Source: Gadus chalcogrammus
Taxonomy: Eukaryota; Chordata; Actinopteri; Gadiformes; Gadidae
Length of the DNA stretch: 64,000 bases
Assembly (NCBI RefSeq): GCF_026213295.1
Contig: NC_079415.1
Span: 32,568,125-32,632,124, forward strand
Direction of reading: 5' to 3'
The position numbers were made by a program, and so were the translations under genes. Numbering within the stretch: the first letter of the stretch is position 1; the number at the start of each line of letters is the position of its first letter. The notes below the pieces were generated by a model. It was not told the origin of the DNA and searched no databases. It saw only the letters and a program-made list of their open reading frames with translations. Positions 24,766-35,253 of this stretch are shown here, piece by piece.

Positions 24766-26520
24766 GTAAGCTTTCTCTCGTGGCGATCTACACGTTGTGT
24801 GGAATGTTTTTTCGTATTCCCATCCATTTTTATTTTTGTTTCGTTTTTGGTTTCCGATTTTTTTTTCCGTTTTTTCTCCGTTTTCCGATTTTTGTTTTGT
24901 TTCCCGATTTTTGTTTACTCCCGGCTGTCTTTGCGATCCAGTGTTGTGTTGTGTTACCCCCGTCGCGTGGCCTGGTCTTGTTGTCGTCTTTGCTTTTGCT
25001 TTTGCCGCCGTTTTTTTTGCATTTGTGTCATGACACTACTGATATTCCCAGACGTAGCCGGAGACTGCAGTGGATGATTTCGTTTTTTAGGGAAAGTGGT
25101 TATTTTGTGGCTCAGTGGCTAAGATTAAGATGTTACCTTAAGAAGTACCACCTCACTATTTGTAAAATTGCAGGTGTTGAATAGGAGAAGAAATTAAAGA
25201 TGTAACCAAAGAGCGAAGCTTTCATGATGGACATTTCTTAATTTTAGTTAAACTGTGAAATCTGTTAATAATATAATAGTCATCCCAAAATCTATAACTC
25301 ATTGGTTTTAACAAGATACAACCAACAAGAAATGGAAAGTAAGATTGGATCATGATTTGAAATAGTATTCCTGATGTTATTAAAGTTTCTTTTGAAACGC
25401 CTTTTAGAATTCCCAAATTTCAACTACAACCTTGCAGAGCTGGAAATTTGGTTAAGTCTGGGATTCATCGCAAGCATGGGTTTTTGTCAGTTGGCTTTTC
25501 TCGTTGTGATTTTGCTGTAACTTTTTATTTTGTTTGTTTGTCGTGGATTTGTTTTTTATCCATCAGACACAACAAACTCTGCAATTGTAAAGCAATTTAT
25601 CGGCAAATAACCGAAATAAATATCATCTGCTGTCACAAACAAGTAACATTAACCCAACCTTCAGTAAAACAAATGCGACTGTCGCTGCCGAAACATAATT
25701 TAATATATTGCATTCATGAGGTCGATGCGTCGAAACATTTGTGTTAATAAACAGAGGATTCTGAGCTTGTCATGCTAGATACTGCCAGCCCGCTGACAGA
25801 AGTCTTATTTCCTTTTGAAAGGTTTAGTCTTTTAAAGTGAATTATTAGTTCAATTTAAACCGGTGTTACTACAGTCTCATGCAGACATTTACAACACTTA
25901 TCTTTAATGTATCTTCCCGATCTCTGGGCTGTTTCTGCATGAAAGAGGCTCTTGATATATTTTATTAGAATTCTTTTGCGAGGGCATTTTGTTTTTGTGG
26001 GTGAAAAACGAGTCTCGCGTTGGCCTTCCTCTTTGGTCATCAATCAGTCTGTTTAAAAACGCCACCGCGTGCATAGTTCGTTGCGCATCCAATTCTCGTT
26101 AAAGTGTATTCGAGTGGTTTCATAACCTGCTCTGAGTGACGTTCGGAGGTTATGAGTATTATTACGACACGGTTGGGCAGGAGAGGGGGGGGTTGTTCGA
26201 CGGTCCGGCATGAAGCCTGACGTCTGCTGTCTACCTGTGGGCATTCCTGAGCAGCCTTCACCCCTGAGCCCCTTTTAACGATTCGTATCGAACATGGTGC
26301 TCTTGCCCGTAAGTATTTATTAGATGATCAAAAGCGTCTGTTAAACGGTTCAATTAGATTCCATTAGATCGGTGCTTCGCTCATCCCTGAGGGGACATTC
26401 AAGGCGTAACAGTAGCTCACATCAGCACAAACGCAAAATATAATAAACACATACATCTACAGCACACCCGTAAAACATAATGGACATCTGCATCGACAAT
26501 TATAACGTCATCTGCGTAAA

Positions 26521-26590
26521 AGGAACTGCTGTTCAGAGAGCAGATGAGGGTGTTTGCACCGGAGAACGCACAAGTCCCCTATTTTTGTGT
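26521..26590 (+). repeat. Dispersed ~65-bp repeat, copy 1
   Basis: CAGAGAGCAGATGAGGGTGT, TTGCACCGGAGAACGCACAA and GTCCCCTATTTTTGTGTTTG recur almost unchanged at 29805-29870. Reading frames on the - strand across both copies share a ~20-residue string for that reason only. Confidence 0.85.
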
Positions 26591-26776
26591 TTGTGAACCC
26601 CTGGAAATCCTCTGGGACCCCAAACCCCTTCGAGTGCCCCCCCCCCCTCTCTGCATGAAGCCTTGCACTCCATCCCATCGCTTTGTGTGTGCCGTGCGGG
26701 CATGCCCCGTGCGGATGGCTGCTGATGCATGTTTATCCGCTGCGATTAGCAATTATCAATTAGCTTGCCCCGCCAC

Positions 26777-26777
<1 letters not shown>

Positions 26778-26829
<52 letters not shown>

Positions 26830-26834
26830 ACACC
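26778..26834. repeat. 38-base poly-C followed by (CA)n
   Basis: Longest homopolymer in the window: C from 26778 to 26815, then about ten CA steps. The length is likely to be unreliable in any assembly. Confidence 0.97.
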
Positions 26835-27192
26835 CCCCCGACCGTCATGTGGCGCCCGGCGCAAACCATTTGATTAGCTCATCAGCGCCGTCCGATGAGT
26901 TCCACGCCGCCATTACCTGATTAGCCCTAGATTTGAACATCGCTCACATCTGGGGGCCATCTGTATCTATACAGTACACCCCCCCCCTCACACCCCCTCC
27001 TCAACACCACCACCACAACATCCACCACCACATCCACCCCCATTACTAATTATGTTGCTTGTCAGTGGCGCAAAGCCAATGTTGTGGGGAGAATCCCTTG
27101 ATGATGGCTATGGGGCGATTGCCAGGCATTGGTTTCCATGTGGGAGCCCTGTCAAGATAAGATTAAGCTTCCTTCAAGCCCTATCATAGGGC

Positions 27193-27500
27193 TCCATTTG
27201 GCAATGGTTAGGGCGTTAGATCTTCTACTGAAAAGCGCAAGAAGGCGTTTTCAAGTCCCACTTCAAAACTAGAATTACATTTAGATTCCATTCAGCGCAT
27301 TTAGCAGACGATTTTATCCAAAGCGATTTACAATAAGTACATTTGTCAGAAGAAGAGGAACAATAAATCAATGTCTGTGCAGTAATGATGTTCATAGAAA
27401 GAAGTGCCAAGCAATAACAATCGTTGGGTTAACCCATTCCCCGTATACGACAAAGATAGCTAGGATAAGATGCTACTCGATGCCAATTACTATTTTGTTA
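27193..27500 (+). mobile_element. SINE-like element with tRNA-like head and fish repeat body
   Basis: A tRNA-like head (TTGGCAATGGTTAGGGCG... TTTTCAAGTCCC, B-box-like) is followed by GCGCATTTAGCAGACGATTT, TATCCAAAGCGATTTACAAT, AAGTACATTTGTCAGAAG and GATGTTCATAGAAAGAAG, the same body as at 20885-21070. Confidence 0.6.
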
Positions 27501-28236
27501 AGTGCCAGGATGAACAAAAAACAAGAAGTGCATTCAGTAAGTGCCAAGTATATACGAGGGGTGTAGGGGTGAGCGTGGAGGAAGACGACAAATGACAGAC
27601 GATTCAGTGTATTTCATTTTGTGTTTTCATTAAGCCTTTGATACCAGCATCTGTTGAGTTCTTAATGTAATTGTAAAAAGGATGTTGGCGGTTTAGTCCG
27701 CTATTTAGAATTACGAACTAAGCGTTTGTTCGGTCTGGAAGGCATTGGTTACGGCGAGAACTAAAATCATAGACGGTAAACTGAGAAAGTTTTGCTGGCC
27801 ACCGCTGCGACTATTTCTGTAGTCATGGTAGACTTTTGGACAGTTCGATTGGGGACAAGGCTGTATATTTTTCAGAATAAAATATGCCATTGGCGAGGAG
27901 AAGTTGAGGAAATGCTTTCTCGGTCAGTTTTGACGTCCTTTATTTCCCCCCATGTGGTTTTTATGCCAAACGTCCCACATTAAACTGGAATGAACTGGCG
28001 GGCTGCAGTTTTCATTTCACCAACCGCCATAACAGACTGGAACTTTTCCGGTCCAAAAGTAAAGTAGTATTTCCAGTTAAGTATTTGGATTTCTTCACAA
28101 GTGCGACGACAACAGAATCTCTATAAATGAATCAAACTCAGTTGGCTCGTCGTGTGTTTTGCGAATATGGAAGAGACATTTACTTTCTGCTCCAGGAAAT
28201 ATCCAGCACTTCTAGGAAAACTTCAGAGAAACTTTG

Positions 28237-28600
28237 TTCATCCACCCTCATCCAATCTACCTCCCCCACCACCACCACCAACACAACCACCTCTACCACC
28301 ACCCCCAACTCCCCCACCACCACCACCAACACAACCACCTCTACCACCACCCCCAACTCCCCCACCACCACCCCCAACACAACCACTTCTACCACCACCA
28401 GCCCCTCCAACACAACCACCCACTTCACCACCACAACCACCAACACAACCACCAACACAACCACCCCCGCCACACTGCCACCACCAACACCACCACCACC
28501 CCCACCACACCACCACCACCACCACCACCGACGCAACCAAAACCACCACCACCGACGCAACCAAAACCACCACCACCTCCACCAACACCACCCGTGCCAT
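28237..28600. repeat. ACC-rich minisatellite (~51-bp units)
   Basis: Units of CACCACCACCAACACAACCA + CCTCTACCACCACCCCCAAC repeat about three times, then degenerate into CCACCA/ACACAA arrays to about 28600. Thr/Pro-rich and His-rich frames on the + strand and Val/Gly-rich frames on the - strand are open in several frames simultaneously, which marks a repeat and not a protein. Confidence 0.92.
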
Positions 28601-28689
28601 GACACTTTGACAATGCTTGTTCTGCCTGTCACTGCGTGTCACACTTTGAATATCTATGTCCAGGTTTCACCAACGATCATTTCCAGGAT

Positions 28690-28840
28690 GACACCAGACT
28701 ACTTAGAGGTATTTCCCCCCCCGCCCCCCACACCACCCTCCTCTCCACACGCCCCCCCCCCCCCCCCCCCCCCCGACACATTGACACCCCCTTCACCACA
28801 CCATGCCTCCCCCACCCACCCACACACACACTCCTTCCCC
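28690..28840. repeat. C-rich low-complexity tract
   Basis: Includes a 23-base poly-C run (28752-28774) and CCACACAC-type sequence. Confidence 0.85.
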
Positions 28841-29804
28841 AGACACTCATCAGTTGTGGAGGCGCCGATGTAATCACCCTTGTCCACTGACGAATCATTA
28901 GCATGCTAGCGATTGGGTTGCTCTGTGTTGTGGCCGAGACTTTTCTCGCTAAGAGTTCAACTGACACTGAGTGGAAGGCGTCGTCCCGGCGTTGGGTCAA
29001 CAGTACATTACCTGTGTAAACGCAGACCGAGTCATCCATGCCTTCAGGACGGACAGCGTTTCGCCTTTTTGCGGTGGTTTCAAGATGTTGGTTTGCTTGA
29101 AAATATCAGAGTCAAAAATATATCAGTAGTGTTGTGTATCAGTGATTTGTAAGAGTTTTTCCACTACCAAGAACGCAAGTTTGTGTCAATGATGGGAGTA
29201 ATTCCCCATGATACGCTCAATATCTGTTCTACTCCTCGCTACGAAACGGCCATTTCGAGGGCTAAAGCTCCTAGCCCTCGCGCCGCTGAAGCTAATCAAC
29301 CCTGCACAGGCGTCTAGATAAAGTTGAACTCCGGGGTTCAGCTTCTTTATTGGACGCACCCTCGGTCCGCACGTATCATGCGCAGCGAAATGAGCAAGAT
29401 AGTTGAGCAACTAAAAGGCAATCTCATTCTCCCTCCATTCTTCAGAGCGTGTAGTTCACCCGGGAAGATATTATACATTCAGCGGTTAAATGAGCACTTA
29501 AGCTGCTGATTTAAAGGACTCTTGTTGCCTCCTCTGTTAGCCTTGGTTTCGACCAACAACAAGTGTAAGAAGGCTCTCCTTTTTTCCAATCAATGGCGAT
29601 ATGATCTGCTGCGGCTATGCCCCAGACAGGCTTGTAACTTTCATACGACGCTATAGTATTACCCGGGGCCTAATCTCTCTATCTCTTATTGTGTTTTCAT
29701 TGAACCACACACGCACAGACGCGCACGCACTGCCATCGCGGTAACAATTGAGGTGATGGTACCGAGAGGCTTATCTCCGAGATATATGGTCTTCGTTTCG
29801 ACCA

Positions 29805-29870
29805 ATCAGAGAGCAGATGAAGGTGTTTGCGCCGGAGAACGCACAAGTCCCCTATTTTTGTGTTTGTTTT
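29805..29870 (+). repeat. Dispersed ~65-bp repeat, copy 2
   Basis: Direct repeat of 26525-26590 with a few substitutions (GATGAAGG for GATGAGGG, GCGCCGG for GCACCGG). The sequence on either side differs. Probably a fragment of an unidentified interspersed element. Confidence 0.85.
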
Positions 29871-29938
29871 CAGTTGAGGAACGTAATACCGTCGTCGTAC
29901 AAGCCTCCCTTGTCGTGACACACACAGACGAACACACA

Positions 29939-29988
<50 letters not shown>

Positions 29989-30020
29989 TAAACATAAACA
30001 CAAACACACACACACAATTC
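29939..30020. repeat. (CT)n with flanking CA-rich runs
   Basis: CT dinucleotides at 29940-29985, then ACATAAACATAAACAC and CA repeats. Confidence 0.95.
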
Positions 30021-30299
30021 CCTCGCCCAAACACACAGACTTGGGAACAGTTCTAATTGGACCCAAAATAAGAAAGGACGAGCCTCTACAGGCTCCTCGG
30101 TGCCTCTGCGTCGGTTTATTTTGTGTTTAATCGTGAAACCTCGGCGAAAAGTCTGACCGCTCCTCGTTAGTTAACGACATTTCCCTCGATTCATTAAAGG
30201 TAAGTAACCCCATCTGAGGGGAAAAGGCAAAAAAGGTAACGAAAAACGATTTCTCCTTTTGGAGGTTTTTTAATTTAAAGTGGAAACGACTTGTGGGGG

Positions 30300-30620
30300 T
30301 GTCGGGAGTGGGGGGGAGAGAGGGGGGGGGGGGGGCAGGCTAAGCCGACGCCCCCCATGTCATTTCCCACTCTGCACTTTAGGTTCGTCTTGTAATCTAC
30401 CGCGTCAGAGGGGCGTTGTGGGGTTTTTAGTTTTTTCTTCGGAGTCGGGGCGCAATTATTCGTAAAATGAAAAAGGGGGGTTGGGGGGGGGGGGGGGGGG
30501 GGGGGAGTAAGGTAGGTCGGGGTAGTGGGGGTCTCGTTCTCTGAGTTGGGAAGGGGCGAGGGAGGAGCCCCGATGGGATTCTCAGGTCCTGATCAGCCTC
30601 TCCTGAAGACGGCCGTCAGC
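30300..30620. repeat. G-rich low-complexity DNA with poly-G tract
   Basis: Includes G runs near 30321-30336 and a 23-base poly-G at 30483-30505. Confidence 0.85.
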
Positions 30621-30639
30621 TCGTTACAGGGATGGAAGG

Positions 30640-31177
30640 AAGGGGAGCTGGGGGGGAGGGGGAGAGGGGGAGAGGGGGAGGGGGAGGGTGAGGGGGGTGA
30701 GAGGAAGGGGAGCTGGGGTATACTGGGGGGGAGGGGGAGAGAGGGAGGGGGGGGGAGAGAGGGGAGGGAGAGGGAGAGGGCGAGGGCGAGGGGGTGAGAG
30801 GAAGGGGAGCTGGGGTATACTGGGGGGGAGGGGGAGAGGGGGAGGGGGAGAGAGGAAGGGGAGCTGGGGTATACTGGGAGAGAGGGGGAGAGGGGAGGGA
30901 CAGGGAGAGGGCGAGGGTGGTGAGAGGAAGGGGAGGGGAGAGAGAAAAAAAGAGAGGATGAGTGGAATGAAAAGAAAATGAGAAGGGGGGGGAGTGTGCG
31001 CTAGAGAGAGAGAGAGAGGGAGGGAGGGAGGGAGGGAGGGAGAGGTGAGAGAGGAGAGGAGAAGGATAGGTAGAGAGATAGAGAGAGAGAGAGGTGGAGA
31101 TAGAGAGGGAGAGAGGTGGAGGGAGAGGGAGAGGTGGAGAAGGATAGAGAGAAGAATAGGGAGGGAGGGGGGGAGGG

Positions 31178-31208
<31 letters not shown>

Positions 31209-31255
31209 GGGAGGGGAAAGAGAGGGAGAGAGAGGAGAGGGGGGGGAAAGAGAGG

Positions 31256-31289
<34 letters not shown>

Positions 31290-31325
31290 GGAGAGGGGGG
31301 GGAAAGAGAGGGAGAGAGAGAGAGA

Positions 31326-31367
<42 letters not shown>

Positions 31368-31420
31368 GGAGAGGGGGGGGAAAGAGAGGGAGAGAGTGGA
31401 CGGAGGTAGAGAGGGCCGGT
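30640..31420. repeat. GA/GGGGGA-rich block with ~60-100-bp minisatellite units
   Basis: The phrases GTGAGAGGAAGGGGAGCTGG and GGTATACTGGG recur near 30697, 30795 and 30853 between GGGGGAGA runs; from about 31000 the block becomes GAGAGAGGGAGAGAG simple sequence. The long Ser/Pro/Leu frames (up to 346 residues) on the - strand and Arg/Glu/Gly frames on the + strand come from this block. Confidence 0.92.
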
Positions 31421-31523
31421 GATGGAGGATCTGTTGAGAGGAGGGCCAGATGGGAGGTGGTGCTGTGTGGTCGTGGGCTCTGCTCCACATTGTATGTTCC
31501 CCTCACTGCACCAATGCATCCCT

Positions 31524-31547
31524 GACACACACACACACACACACACA

Positions 31548-31624
<77 letters not shown>

Positions 31625-31630
31625 TCACAC
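31524..31630. repeat. (CA)n microsatellite
   Basis: About 95 bases of CA with one GACA interruption near 31548. Confidence 0.98.
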
Positions 31631-32095
31631 AAAGATACTAGCTGGTTAGCTAGCATCTAAGCCTTAGACGCTAGCTAGCAATGTACAAATTACAATGTCA
31701 ACATTTTATTCTCAGCAGTCCATATAAACTGGTGTTTCACAGCTTAATGTGTCATCTCCATAGTGATTATAATCCCCCACTGAGTGCAGTGACGCTGGCT
31801 TCACCATAGGGGCCGCTGTTGCTCTGGTTTTAATTAAGTGAAGAGCGTCTCTGCGATTCCCTGCAGGAGGCCTATATCATTGAACATGAGTGAATATTGT
31901 ATTTATGTGGCTGGCGTCGACTGGCCGTCCTCGGTCATTCTCTGACGGCCGTGTTCTCGCCATCCTCTGTCGTCGCGTGAGCTGAGAGCTGGCGAGTGGA
32001 AAGGATTATTCAGTTAACGACTCGAGCGTTTAGCGCTGACTCAGCCCAGCTCAGTCCCCGTCTTCGCATCTCCCATTGGCTTTTTGTACCCCATC

Positions 32096-32100
32096 GCTCC

Positions 32101-32133
<33 letters not shown>

Positions 32134-32186
32134 ACTCTCTCTCTCTCTCTCTCGCTCGCTCCCTCTCTCTCTCTCTCTCTCTCCCT

Positions 32187-32227
<41 letters not shown>

Positions 32228-32245
32228 TTTCTTTACTGATTCTAA

Positions 32246-32286
<41 letters not shown>

Positions 32287-32304
32287 TTTCTGTACTGATT
32301 CTAA

Positions 32305-32362
<58 letters not shown>

Positions 32363-32441
32363 CTCTCCGTTAACCTCCCCCTCCCCCTCTCCCTCTGTTC
32401 ACCCCTCTCTCTCTCTCCGTCCCTCGCCCCGCCCCCCCCAG
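32096..32441 (+). repeat. ~345-base polypyrimidine (CT)n run ending at the last il1rapl1 acceptor
   Basis: CT runs are broken by two near-identical inserts (TTCCTTTCT-TACTGATTCTAAACC at about 32224 and 32283), then CCTCCCCCTCCCCC and CCCCCCCCAG. The acceptor AG is at 32440-32441. The duplicated insert implies unit expansion within the tract. Confidence 0.9.
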
Positions 32442-33262
32442 CCTACATCGAGGACGTGGCGCGCTGCGTGGACCAGAGCAAGCGGCTGATCATCGTCATG
32501 ACGCCCAACTACGTGGTGCGCCGCGGCTGGAGCATCTTTGAGCTGGAGACGCGCCTGCGCAACATGCTGGCCAGCGGCGAGATCAAGGTGATCCTGATCG
32601 AGTGCGCCGAGCTGCGCGGCATCATGAACTACCAGGAGGTGGAGGCCCTGAAGCACAGCATCAAGACCCTCACCGTCATCAAGTGGCGCGGCGCCGACGC
32701 CAGCAACCCCCTCGCCTCCAAGTTCTGGAAGCAGCTGCGCTTCGAGATGCCGTACCGTCACGCCGAGCCCGACCTGGGCGTGGCGCCGCACGAGCGGGCG
32801 CTGGACGTCAGCGAGCAGGGCCCCTTCGGCGAGCTGCAGACCGTGTCGGCCATCTCCATGGCGGCGGCCACCACGACCGCCATGGCGACGGCGGGGCACC
32901 CCACCCTGCGCGCGTCGTTCCACAGCTCGCAGTGCCACGCGCAGGTGCGGCAGCAGAAACACTACTACCACCACGGCGGGTACGACTACGACCTGCCGCA
33001 GCACGGGGGCACGCTGCCGTCCCTGTCGTCGCTGCAGCATCAGCATCAGCATCAGCAGGGCGGCGGCGGCGGCGGCGGGCAGCAGCACACGTACTGCAAC
33101 ATCCCCATGACGCTGCTCAACGGCGGGCAGCAGCGGGGCGGGCAGTCCGCCAGGTCGCCGCGGCAACGGAGCCTGGAGGAGGCGATGGCGACGCAGCATC
33201 CGGCCAACGCCATGCTGCCGCTGTTGCCCCGGGAGACGAGCATCTCCAGTGTTATCTGGTGA
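32442..33262 (+). CDS. il1rapl1: il1rapl1 last exon: second half of TIR domain and C-terminal tail
   Basis: Starts with CC that completes Thr from the previous exon (T-YIEDVARC) and runs 272 codons to TGA at 33260-33262. TIR part: [40 protein letters not shown] and box 3 SKFWKQL. The tail contains [33 protein letters not shown] and ends [17 protein letters not shown]1RAPL1 proteins have this ~150-residue tail, known to bind the calcium sensor NCS-1, and end ETSISSVIW; this favours il1rapl1 over il1rapl2. Unlike mammals, the tail here carries a His-Gln repeat (HQHQHQHQQ) and seven Gly before HTYCN. The exon is GC-rich compared with the adjacent introns. Whether it is the a or b teleost paralogue cannot be told. 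Confidence 0.97.
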
Positions 33263-33965
33263 TGGCCAGGCCGGTTAGAAATGTTGGCGGATTGGACGAA
33301 CGCGAGAGCGCCGGTTGAGAAGGACCGTGGGCAGTTTGACCGGAAGACGGGATCAGTTCTTTTGAACTGTTGGGGTTTTTGGAGGGAGTCGCGCGTTTCG
33401 GCGTTTGGCACTAGCTAGCTCGCCGCAGGACTGTCCACGTGCTGCTGCAGCTGGGTTTGCACCAATTGGAACACAGAGGGGGAGTCGGAGCCGCTTGACA
33501 ATGGAGGCGAGGGATTATGGGATGTGAGGGTCTTTTTTGCTGGCTTTTTTCTTTTTCGGCTGTTTGCGTTCCTTTCGTCTGAAAAGAGCTTTCGCGGGAA
33601 TTAAACACTGGACAATCGAGAGGAACTCTTCGTTTTTTTTACATGCCTGACAGAAAAAATAAAACGTACCTAACACAAATGGACACCAACTCTTGATTAC
33701 CCAGAGACTCAAGGAATACAGGGTTCTGTACATAAGGTTTTCTAATTCTTTGTAGCATCTGTTTTTTTTTTTCTCTCGCTATCTTGTATTTTATCATGGT
33801 TTTTGGGAACCTTTTTTTATTTTAACTTTCTTTTATATATCATTTTGTTCTGGATTTGTGCAAAAGTGAAGCAATGGGCTGTGGTGTGTGTTAAAATATT
33901 GTTTCTTTAATCCTAACTTGCTGTTGGCTCACAAAGTCAATAAAGGGCGAGTTTCAAGTCGGACG
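33263..33965 (+). other. il1rapl1: il1rapl1 3' UTR (proximal form)
   Basis: Follows the stop codon. It holds AATAAA-like hexamers near 33656 (AAAAAATAAAAC) and a good AATAAA at 33939-33944 (GTCAATAAAGGG). A longer UTR is possible: a second strong site, AATAAA at 37241-37246, followed by TTAATAAAATC and an A run, lies 4 kb further on. Confidence 0.5.
33939..33944 (+). terminator. Candidate poly(A) signal AATAAA of il1rapl1
   Basis: First canonical hexamer in unique sequence, about 680 bases after the stop, followed by GT-rich sequence (GGGTTGGGTC). Confidence 0.45.
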
Positions 33966-34302
33966 GGGGTTGGGTCAAAAGAGAAACAACGATAGTTTGA
34001 TTTAAATTTGTTTGTACTTAAACTTCGTCTTCTCTCGGTCAGTCGGGCCGTCGGGACTGAGTAATATAATCTGGTACTCGCTCCACCAGGTAACTAGATT
34101 ATGCAAAAATACACTGAAGGAAAGGAAGACGCCCAAAAGATAGTTTTATATTCCGTCTTAAATGATCACGTCAGCTGAACGCAAATTACGAAGTTGTGGA
34201 GACAACACTTTATCCGAGATGAGAGATTTGAGGAGAAAACACTGGTGCTCACATTGTTCACACCACAATCCATTCCTGACATTGTTTAATGCTCTCTCTA
34301 TC

Positions 34303-34305
<3 letters not shown>

Positions 34306-34377
<72 letters not shown>
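34306..34377. repeat. (CT)n microsatellite
   Basis: Pure CT for about 70 bases. Confidence 0.98.
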
Positions 34378-34381
<4 letters not shown>

Positions 34382-35245
34382 TACACACACTGTCTCTCTG
34401 CCTCTGGATGATATTTACTTTTTTAAGACAAAAATACAGCCTTGCTATTTACTTTAAAAGAAGAATATATATGTATATCACCTAAAACTAAAATAAGTGG
34501 GTTATTTTATGAAAAAAAGGGGGTCTATTTTTGTAACCGAGGAATATTTGCTTAGAAAAGAGATATAACCTATATATAAGCGGTTTGGGAGAGGAAAGAA
34601 CGAAACACGGAACCATCGCCAAAAAAAATGTCAATCTCGATATACTGCGTAACTCAAAATAAAGTAATAATCAATAGACGGCCATTCGCGATACGTCTTA
34701 TCCGTACCGATCAGTAAAAACGCCGTAATAAACCGCAACTTCAACATGTGTCACTCAACCAAGTATGCAACTCAGTGCGTTTTTTTTTCCGATCAACCCT
34801 ACCGATGTCTGTTTACGATCGCGTTTGTTTGTTTTCGGTGCAGGGCGGTCGCTGGACGGTAGATACGCGAGTCAAGACACGCGTATCATGCGTCGCTTTG
34901 TTTTCGGTACGCAATAATGCGTAGCAGCAAAGACATCGCGGAGAATGCTCTCGCTGCGCACGCTCGATCCAAAGCCTGTGAGCGAGATGGGGCGAGTGTG
35001 CCCGAACTTCAACACGAAGGACCAAATAAAGCTAGCAGACAGGGCTAACGGCACTACCCGCGTTTTTTTGTCGGCAAAACACATCTGCGACAACTTATAA
35101 TGAGAAACAATAGTCTCGTTGAATAGGGCTTTCAGGTCTACATTTTGTTTTCCGCTACGGGCTCATTCACACTTAATCTGGCGCTTGCGGAGATTAGCGC
35201 AGACTGCTGCGGCGATGTGGGAGGAGTCACTTCCTGCCCTGTTTG

Positions 35246-35253
35246 TGACGTCA
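35246..35253. promoter_or_regulatory. Perfect palindromic CRE (TGACGTCA) in a CpG-rich stretch
   Basis: TGACGTCA is the full cAMP response element consensus. It lies in a CpG-rich segment (about 34800-35600) near AGGAGTCACTTCC. Function is inference; there is no TATA box or transcript evidence in view. Confidence 0.3.

Larger units (their letters stand above)
24766..32441 (+). other. il1rapl1: il1rapl1 last intron
   Basis: Bounded by GTAAGC and ...CCCCCCCAG. The ~7.7 kb hold simple repeats (poly-C, ACC-rich minisatellite, GA-rich block, CA and CT runs), fish dispersed repeats and otherwise unique non-coding DNA (24770-26500, 27560-28230, 28890-29930, 31640-32090). Confidence 0.9.

Noticed and set aside
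28127..28873. 248-residue Thr/Pro-rich 'mucin-like' frame
   Set aside because: Translation of an ACC/AAC minisatellite; three + frames and three - frames are all open, so openness carries no information.
30616..31656. 346-residue Ser/Pro/Leu-rich frame on the - strand and overlapping frames
   Set aside because: Lies wholly in GA-rich simple sequence plus a CA run; open in several frames on both strands; no domain or codon-use signal.
32602..33318. 238-residue Arg/Ala-rich frame in +2 over the last il1rapl1 exon, and the 266-residue - strand frame at 32399-33199
   Set aside because: Shadows of the GC-rich il1rapl1 coding frame, which has clear TIR homology.
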